Assembly: GCA_900768675.1 (NCBI GenBank)
Contig: CAAGDT010000138.1
Location: forward strand, 1-9,856
Length of the DNA: 9,856 bases
Direction of reading: 5' to 3'
Source: Oscillospiraceae bacterium
GTDB taxonomy: Bacteria; Bacillota; Clostridia; Oscillospirales; Ruminococcaceae
The notes under the pieces are model-generated. The model was not told the origin of the DNA and made no database searches. It saw only the letters and a program-made list of their open reading frames with translations. Positions 5,643 through 9,856 of the stretch are shown piece by piece; position 1 is the first letter of the stretch, and each line of letters begins with the position of its first letter. A program made the translations under genes and the position numbers.

Positions 5643-7106
5643 TCAGCAGAAGTTCTTTTCAAGCGCTTTTCTCATGCCGAGGCTGCGTATATCGGAAATG
5701 TAACCGCTTACAGCCTTTTCTGCGCCCTCGTAATCCGCAAGGCTTACTCCCCAGAAATCGGTGTTATTGAGAACCGCTGCAGAAAGCTCCTCGGGAGAGA
5801 GAGAGGAATCTTTCGCAAAAAATTCGAGAACGCTCATGTCGTCTTTTATAAGGTACTGCTCGCCGTTTCTGCTTCCGATAAGAGCGCCCTCCTTTATTTC
5901 AGAGCCGCTGTAAAAGGCGATAAGCGCCGCAAGGGAGAAGGTGAGGTGGGGCGGAAGAACGCCATTTCTCTTTATGTACTCCGTGAAGCTGGGCATGCAC
6001 CTTGCTCTCCACTTTGAAACGCTGTTAAGGGAAATTGCAAGGAGAGAATGTTTTATAAAGGGATTTTTGAATCTGTCGATAACCGCTTCTGCGAAGTCCT
6101 TTAAATCCTTTTCGGGCAGGTCGAGAGTGGGGATAACCTCGTCAAAAATCGTGGCTTTCATAAAGGCGAAAACCGTTTCATCATTCATTGACTGTCCCAC
6201 ATAGTCGTTTCCTGCAAGGAAGGAGGCAAGCACAAATGATGTGTGAGCGCCGTTTAAAATCCGCACCTTGCGCTGCTTGTAGGGCTTGTGGTTGTCGGTA
6301 AAGATTACGGGAAGTCCCGCTTTTTCAAAGGGCAACTCCCCGCTTATATCCTTGTCGGATTCGATTACCCAGAGGGCAAAGGGCTCGCCTGTTACAAGAA
6401 GTCTGTCCTCGTAGCCGAATTCTTCAAAAATCTTTGTGTCCTCGTCCTTAGGGTAGCCTGTTACTATTCTGTCAACAAGGGTGCTTGTGAATACGCAGGC
6501 TTCATCAAGCCATTTATCAAAGCCGCTTTCCAGCTTCCAGCTGTCTGAAAGCGCTTTCACACATTTTTTCAGCTCCTTGCCGTTGTCGTCAATAAGCTCA
6601 ACAGGAAGAATTACAAGTCCCTTGCTTAAATCGCCGCAAAAATGCTTATACCTTTCATAAAGGAACTTTGTAAGCTTTGCGGGGTAGCTTTTCGGGGGAG
6701 TCATATCAATTGTATCCGTAAGGTCGAGAACAATTCCCGCCTCGGTGGTGTTTGAAACGATAAAGCGCAGCTCGGGGAGCGCAGCAAGCTTTGCGTAGCT
6801 TTCGTACTGTGAGCCGCAGTCGATTGCCTTTTCAACGCTTGTTACAACACGCTTTCTTATTGCTTCCTTACCGTTTTCAAGACCTCTTAAATATACGGTG
6901 TAAAGGCAGTCCTGCTTTTCAAAGGCTTCAAGAGAGCCGTACTGAATGGGCTTTACAATAGCCACGCCGCCGTCAAAATCGGTTTTCTCGTTAAGTATAT
7001 CTATCATATAGTCCACAAAGGCACGAAGGAAGTTTCCCTCACCGAACTGGAGAACCTTTATGGGACGCTGTTTCTTTTCAAATCCTGCTTCAATTATATT
7101 TTTCAA
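5643..7106 (-). CDS. uxaB: Tagaturonate reductase (altronate oxidoreductase)
   Basis: UxaB reduces D-tagaturonate to D-altronate with NADH. It belongs to the polyol-specific long-chain (mannitol) dehydrogenases. In the 487-residue product the Rossmann motif is VLQFGEGNFLRAFVD (18-32) and the catalytic K-x4-N-x2-H signature is KVRILNGAH (K280, N285, H288). The close relatives UxuB (fructuronate) and mannitol dehydrogenase are possible, but VLQFGEGNFLRAFVD and the uxaA/uxaC context favour UxaB. The frame is open to a TTG at 7163, but that reading would translate through the operator. I chose TTG at 7106, preceded by GAGG (7118-7115) with an 8-nt spacer. It is the first gene of the leftward operon. 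An operator-like palindrome lies inside the gene at 6546-6559 (codons around V183-S187). Confidence 0.93.
   Translation of the reverse strand: MKNIIEAGFEKKQRPIKVLQFGEGNFLRAFVDYMIDILNEKTDFDGGVAIVKPIQYGSLEAFEKQDCLYTVYLRGLENGKEAIRKRVVTSVEKAIDCGSQYESYAKLAALPELRFIVSNTTEAGIVLDLTDTIDMTPPKSYPAKLTKFLYERYKHFCGDLSKGLVILPVELIDDNGKELKKCVKALSDSWKLESGFDKWLDEACVFTSTLVDRIVTGYPKDEDTKIFEEFGYEDRLLVTGEPFALWVIESDKDISGELPFEKAGLPVIFTDNHKPYKQRKVRILNGAHTSFVLASFLAGNDYVGQSMNDETVFAFMKATIFDEVIPTLDLPEKDLKDFAEAVIDRFKNPFIKHSLLAISLNSVSKWRARCMPSFTEYIKRNGVLPPHLTFSLAALIAFYSGSEIKEGALIGSRNGEQYLIKDDMSVLEFFAKDSSLSPEELSAAVLNNTDFWGVSLADYEGAEKAVSGYISDIRSLGMRKALEKNFC
6546..6559. promoter_or_regulatory. Intragenic LacI/CcpA-type operator in uxaB
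   Basis: TGAAAGCGCTTTCA is a perfect 14-bp palindrome with a central CG. It fits the published cre consensus TGWAARCGYTWNCW at all positions and shares the AAGCGCTT core and outer TG/CA with the operator at 7141-7154. It lies about 595 bp inside the leftward operon, counting centre to centre. It could be a roadblock or a looping auxiliary operator, or a CcpA site. It encodes part of VKALSDS, so chance plus codon use is also possible. Confidence 0.5.
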
Positions 7107-7130
7107 AGCCCATACCTCGCAGTAATTGTC

Positions 7131-7139
7131 TGATATAAT
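7131..7139 (+). promoter_or_regulatory. Extended -10 promoter of the regulator-uxaC operon
   Basis: TGATATAAT is a consensus extended -10 element (TG-N-TATAAT). No good -35 is visible about 17 bp upstream, which is usual for extended -10 promoters. Transcription would begin about 7145-7147, inside the palindromic operator, so the regulator probably represses itself and uxaC. Confidence 0.6.
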
Positions 7140-7163
7140 CTGTAAGCGCTTACATTTTCGCAA
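7132..7163 (-). promoter_or_regulatory. Candidate promoter of the leftward uxaB-uxaA-kdgA-kdgK-kduI operon
   Basis: On the minus strand TTGCGA (7163-7158) could serve as the -35 and TATATC (7137-7132) or an overlapping hexamer as the -10. The spacing is 18-20 bp, longer than ideal, so the match is weak. The operator at 7141-7154 would lie in the spacer, where a bound repressor blocks RNA polymerase. Transcription would start about 20 nt before the uxaB TTG. Confidence 0.4.
7141..7154. promoter_or_regulatory. Palindromic LacI-family operator in the divergent control region
   Basis: TGTAAGCGCTTACA is a perfect 14-bp inverted repeat with central CG, the classic form of LacI-family operators. 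It also satisfies the cre consensus of CcpA in full, so CcpA or the adjacent regulator, or both, could bind. It overlaps the presumed start site of the rightward transcript and the spacer of the presumed leftward promoter, so one site could control both operons. Confidence 0.8.
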
Positions 7164-7180
7164 AGGGGGAGCGTGGAATT

Positions 7181-8197
7181 ATGAACATTTACGATATTTC
7201 CAAGAAGACAGGCGTTTCTATCGCCACGGTATCCCGCGTCATCAACTCCAGCGCAAACGTAAGCGAAAAAACCCGGGCAAAGGTGCTTGCTGCAATAGAA
7301 GAATCGGGATATACCCCAAACGTTTTCGCAAGGGGACTTGGGCTTAACACAATGAAAACAATCGGCATAATGTGCGCCGACGTATCCGACCCTTACCTTG
7401 CAAGAGCGGTATATTACATAGAGCAGAACCTGCATAAGAACAATTACGATTCCCTGCTTTCCTGCACGGGCTATGATATTGAGAACAAGAAGAAGAGCCT
7501 CAGTATGCTGCTTTCAAAGCGGGTTGACGCAGTTATTCTCGTTGGCTCGAACTACGTTGAGGCAGAAGACCAGCGAAACGACTACATAAAGAACGCCGCC
7601 CTTACAATACCTATTATGATAGTAAACGGCGCTCTCAGCGCACCTAATATATATAGTGTGGTCTGCGACGATATGTCTGCGATTTTCGAGGTTACCGGGC
7701 GCTTTATTGAAAGCGGCAGGAAAAATCTCCTGTACCTTTATAATTCCCGCTCATACAGCGGACTTAAAAAGCTTGAGGGCTTTATAAGTGCTGTAAAAGC
7801 CGCAGGCCTGCCCCTTAAGGAGGAGCAAATGCACCTTATAAACGCCCATAATATCGGCGTTCATAAGGCTGAAAGCGTTGTGGCTGAGATTGCGAAAAAG
7901 GGGCTTAAATTCGACGGGGTAATCGCCTCCGACGACGTGCTTGCGGCGGGAGTTCTCAAATACGCAAAGCGGGCGGGGATTTCCGTGCCCGATGAGCTTT
8001 TTATTGCAGGCTACAACAACTCCGATATTGCAGAGTGCTGCGAGCCGGAGCTTACCTCGGTGGACAACAAGCTTGAAACTATCTGCGTGCAGTGCGTTGC
8101 TACCCTTATGAGCGTGTTTTCTCAGGAAAAAAGTGCAGCAAAAGGCACGGTATTTTCGGGCGAAATCATAGAACGTGAAACAACTTCACTGAAATAA
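7181..8197 (+). CDS. LacI-family transcriptional repressor of hexuronate catabolism
   Basis: The 338-residue protein has an N-terminal LacI helix-turn-helix (about 1-22, IYDISKKTGVSIATVSRVIN), a hinge region around GYTPNVFARGLG (43-54), and then a periplasmic-binding-protein-like effector domain starting KTIGIMCADVSDPYLARAV. Such dimers bind palindromes with a central CG, like the one 26 bp upstream of its start, and usually release DNA on binding a sugar or pathway intermediate. KDG, tagaturonate or galacturonate are reasonable guesses; the sequence does not decide between them. The start is ATG at 7181 with AAAGGGGGA (7162-7170), 10-nt spacer. It is divergent from uxaB and 25 bp upstream of uxaC. 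It may be functionally equivalent to Bacillus KdgR, but I do not assign a symbol. Confidence 0.92.
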   Translation: MNIYDISKKTGVSIATVSRVINSSANVSEKTRAKVLAAIEESGYTPNVFARGLGLNTMKTIGIMCADVSDPYLARAVYYIEQNLHKNNYDSLLSCTGYDIENKKKSLSMLLSKRVDAVILVGSNYVEAEDQRNDYIKNAALTIPIMIVNGALSAPNIYSVVCDDMSAIFEVTGRFIESGRKNLLYLYNSRSYSGLKKLEGFISAVKAAGLPLKEEQMHLINAHNIGVHKAESVVAEIAKKGLKFDGVIASDDVLAAGVLKYAKRAGISVPDELFIAGYNNSDIAECCEPELTSVDNKLETICVQCVATLMSVFSQEKSAAKGTVFSGEIIERETTSLK

Positions 8198-8222
8198 ATA
8201 ACATAAGAAAGGAAAAATTTAT

Positions 8223-9629
8223 ATGAAAAAATTTTTAGACAAGGATTTTCTCCTCTCAACACCCACGGCAGTAAAGCTCTTTAACGACTATGCAAACAAG
8301 CAGCCGATTATCGACTACCACTGCCACATCAATCCCAAGGAAATTGCAGAAGACAGGCGCTTTGAGAACATTACCCAGGTGTGGCTTGGCGGCGACCACT
8401 ACAAGTGGCGGCTTATGCGCTCTGCGGGCGTTGACGAGGAATATATAACCGGCGGCGCTTCCGACCGTGAGAAGTTCCAGAAATGGGCGGAGGTTCTCGG
8501 AAAGGCGGTGGGCAATCCCCTGCTCCACTGGAGTCATCTTGAATTACAGCGCTACTTCGGCTACTACGGCGCTCTTAACGGCAGCACCGCAGAAGAAGTA
8601 TGGCAGCTTACAAAGAAGAAGCTTGCTGAGCCAAATATGAGTGTAAGAGGGCTTATTGAGCAGTCCGGAGTTGAGGTTATCTGCACAACTGACGACCCGG
8701 TTGACTCCCTTGAATGGCACAAGAAAATTGCGGAGGACAAGAGCTTTAAGACGGGAGTTTGTCCCGCATGGCGACCCGATAAGGCTATGAACATAGAAAA
8801 GCCGGATTTTACGGACTATATCGCTAAGCTTTCAGCAGTAAGCGAAATGAAAATCGGAAGCTTCGCAGAGCTTAAGACTGCCCTTAAAAAGCGCATGGAC
8901 TTCTTCGGGGATATGAAGTGCAAGGTTTCCGACCATGCTCTTGAATACGTTTATTATTCTCCCGTAAGCGATGATGAAGCGGAGGCTATTTTTGCAAAAA
9001 GACTTAAGGGCGAAACTCTTTCCGACCTTGAAGTAAGGCAGTATAAAACAATGTTTATGCTCTTCTGCGGAAAGGAATACAAAGAACGTGGCTGGGTTAT
9101 GCAGCTTCACTACGGCACAAAGCGGGACAACAACACCGCTATGTTCAAGAAGCTGGGTCCCGATACGGGCTACGACTGCATAAACAACTACGCACCCTCG
9201 GCTCAGACGGCGGATTTTCTGAATGCTCTTGAGGTGCAGGACTGCCTGCCCAAAACAATTATTTACAGCCTCAACCCCAACGATAATCAGGCGATAGACA
9301 CAATTCTCGGCTGTTTCCAGAGCAGCGAGGCGGTAAGCAAAATCCAGCACGGCTCGGCGTGGTGGTTCAACGACCACAAGACGGGTATGCGGGAGCAGCT
9401 TATTTCCCTCGGAAACTTAGGCTATCTTGCGGGCTTTGTGGGTATGCTTACCGACTCCAGAAGCTTCCTTTCCTACCCCCGCCACGAGTATTTCGGAAGA
9501 ATACTCTGCGACGTTTTGGGCGAGCTGATGGAAAACGGCGAATTTCCCGATGATATTGAGACTCTCGGGGAGATTGCGGCGGATATTTCTTATGGCAACG
9601 CAAAGAGATACTTTGGTTTTGATAAATAG
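8223..9629 (+). CDS. uxaC: Glucuronate/galacturonate isomerase
   Basis: UxaC isomerises D-galacturonate to D-tagaturonate (and D-glucuronate to D-fructuronate), the entry step feeding UxaB. The 468 residues match the usual length (470 in Escherichia coli). The amidohydrolase-fold metal motif DYHCHINPKEIAEDRRF has H33 and H35. Further family hallmarks are CTTDDPVDSLEWH, MQLHYGTKRDNN, SLNPND, QHGSAWWFNDHKTGM and the C-terminal GMLTDSRSFLSYPRHEYFGR. The protein ends normally (YGNAKRYFGFDK). The start is ATG at 8223 with AAAGGA (8208-8213), 9-nt spacer. It is probably co-transcribed with the regulator and not with the leftward operon. Its TAG stop is the first three bases of the left arm of a large inverted-repeat structure. 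Confidence 0.97.
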   Translation: MKKFLDKDFLLSTPTAVKLFNDYANKQPIIDYHCHINPKEIAEDRRFENITQVWLGGDHYKWRLMRSAGVDEEYITGGASDREKFQKWAEVLGKAVGNPLLHWSHLELQRYFGYYGALNGSTAEEVWQLTKKKLAEPNMSVRGLIEQSGVEVICTTDDPVDSLEWHKKIAEDKSFKTGVCPAWRPDKAMNIEKPDFTDYIAKLSAVSEMKIGSFAELKTALKKRMDFFGDMKCKVSDHALEYVYYSPVSDDEAEAIFAKRLKGETLSDLEVRQYKTMFMLFCGKEYKERGWVMQLHYGTKRDNNTAMFKKLGPDTGYDCINNYAPSAQTADFLNALEVQDCLPKTIIYSLNPNDNQAIDTILGCFQSSEAVSKIQHGSAWWFNDHKTGMREQLISLGNLGYLAGFVGMLTDSRSFLSYPRHEYFGRILCDVLGELMENGEFPDDIETLGEIAADISYGNAKRYFGFDK

Positions 9630-9737
9630 TGTGTGCTCAATAACTGTCCGCAGGACAGTTATTGCCTCAAAGCCTGAAAATCAGGCTTTGAGTTGACTTA
9701 AAATCGCACTTTGTGTGATTTTAAGCCGCACACACTA
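9627..9737. repeat. Cloverleaf-like inverted-repeat element: 10-bp outer stem enclosing three long hairpins
   Basis: The outer stem is TAGTGTGTGC (9627-9636) with GCACACACTA (9728-9737), perfect over 10 bp. Inside are three consecutive hairpins: 9638-9649/9653-9664 (12 bp, loop GCA); 9666-9677/9681-9692 (12 bp, loop AAA); and 9697-9709/9713-9725 (13 bp with one G:U in the plus transcript, loop TTT). Only a few bases separate the arms. The three arm sequences are unrelated, so this is not a tandem duplication. There is no U-tract, so it is not a plain terminator. It might be a non-autonomous mobile element, a dispersed structured repeat, or a 3'-end stability structure for uxaC mRNA. The arms are far too long for a tRNA. 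Confidence 0.75.
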
Positions 9738-9822
9738 CTTGATGTCAAGCTCATTTCGTCCCAAGGGACGAACTAAAGTGCAATGACTTTTCTGATTTTT
9801 TATAAAAATCCTTGCACTTTAG
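9738..9822. repeat. Second group of adjacent hairpins, possible terminator region of uxaC
   Basis: Directly after the cloverleaf come three more inverted repeats: 9738-9742/9745-9749 (5 bp); 9755-9761/9766-9772 (7 bp, TTCGTCC/GGACGAA, 4-nt loop); and an 11-bp perfect stem CTAAAGTGCAA (9773-9783) with TTGCACTTTAG (9812-9822). The last encloses an AT-only hairpin 9794-9800/9804-9810 with a 3-nt loop. A run of six T at 9796-9801 lies inside the last structure, not after it, so a classical terminator is not obvious. Together with the preceding element, almost every base from 9627 to 9822 is in an inverted repeat. The remaining 9823-9856 shows nothing I can assign. Confidence 0.6.
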
Positions 9823-9856
9823 CAACTTCCGATAGGCTTTATTCATTATTGTAAAG

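Noticed and set aside
7090..7113. Short out-of-frame ATG ORF (MGFEKYN) overlapping the uxaB start
   Set aside because: The ATG is only 1 nt from GAGG, too close for initiation, and the frame ends after seven codons. Probably chance.
7107..7163. Upstream extension of uxaB to a TTG at 7163 (extra N-terminal MRKCKRLQII...)
   Set aside because: It would translate through the operator and the probable promoter and has no homology to UxaB N-termini. GAGG plus TTG at 7106 gives a normal start.
9627..9737. tRNA or tRNA-like gene, because of the cloverleaf shape
   Set aside because: Arms of 12-13 bp with 3-nt loops, no T-loop or anticodon loop and no CCA. It is not a tRNA.
1..9856. CRISPR arrays, insertion-sequence transposases, rRNA or phage genes
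   Set aside because: No spaced direct repeats, no transposase-like or phage-like protein and no rRNA-like sequence were seen on either strand.

Overview
The window is a hexuronate (pectin) catabolism locus. It is probably from a Gram-positive gut clostridium (Oscillospiraceae/Ruminococcaceae-like). That placement is an inference from strong AAGGAG-type ribosome binding sites, frequent TTG/GTG starts, tight gene packing, a streptococcal/clostridial-type SDR and a LacI-family regulator with a cre-like operator. No phylogenetic marker gene is present.

Layout. A short divergent control region at about 7107-7180 carries a perfect 14-bp palindromic LacI-type operator (7141-7154). Leftward (minus strand) runs a tightly packed operon: uxaB (tagaturonate reductase), uxaA (altronate dehydratase), a KDPG aldolase fused to a VOC-like domain, kdgK (KDG kinase), kduI (DKI isomerase), a kduD-like dehydrogenase, and after a 123-bp gap with a strong hairpin, the first 53 codons of a GH105-type unsaturated rhamnogalacturonyl hydrolase that runs off the left edge. 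Rightward (plus strand) are the LacI-family regulator and uxaC (uronate isomerase), followed by about 200 bp made almost entirely of perfect hairpins.

How the genes work together. Galacturonate goes through UxaC, UxaB and UxaA to 2-keto-3-deoxygluconate (KDG). Unsaturated uronate released from pectin fragments by GH105-type enzymes becomes DKI, which KduI and a KduD-type dehydrogenase convert to KDG. KdgK and the aldolase take KDG to pyruvate and glyceraldehyde-3-phosphate. One divergently placed repressor probably controls both branches.

Main oddities. (1) The kduD-like gene is a chimera. At about residue 230 a canonical SDR dehydrogenase switches in frame to what looks like the last ~94 residues of an ABC sugar-binding protein, at a shared Asp-Pro-Glu-Gly. 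This suggests a deletion that removed the end of kduD and much of a transporter, or an assembly join. (2) A 111-bp four-arm, cloverleaf-like inverted-repeat element starts on the uxaC stop codon, with a second hairpin group beside it. (3) A second perfect copy-type operator (TGAAAGCGCTTTCA) lies inside uxaB. (4) The aldolase carries a VOC-like C-terminal domain.
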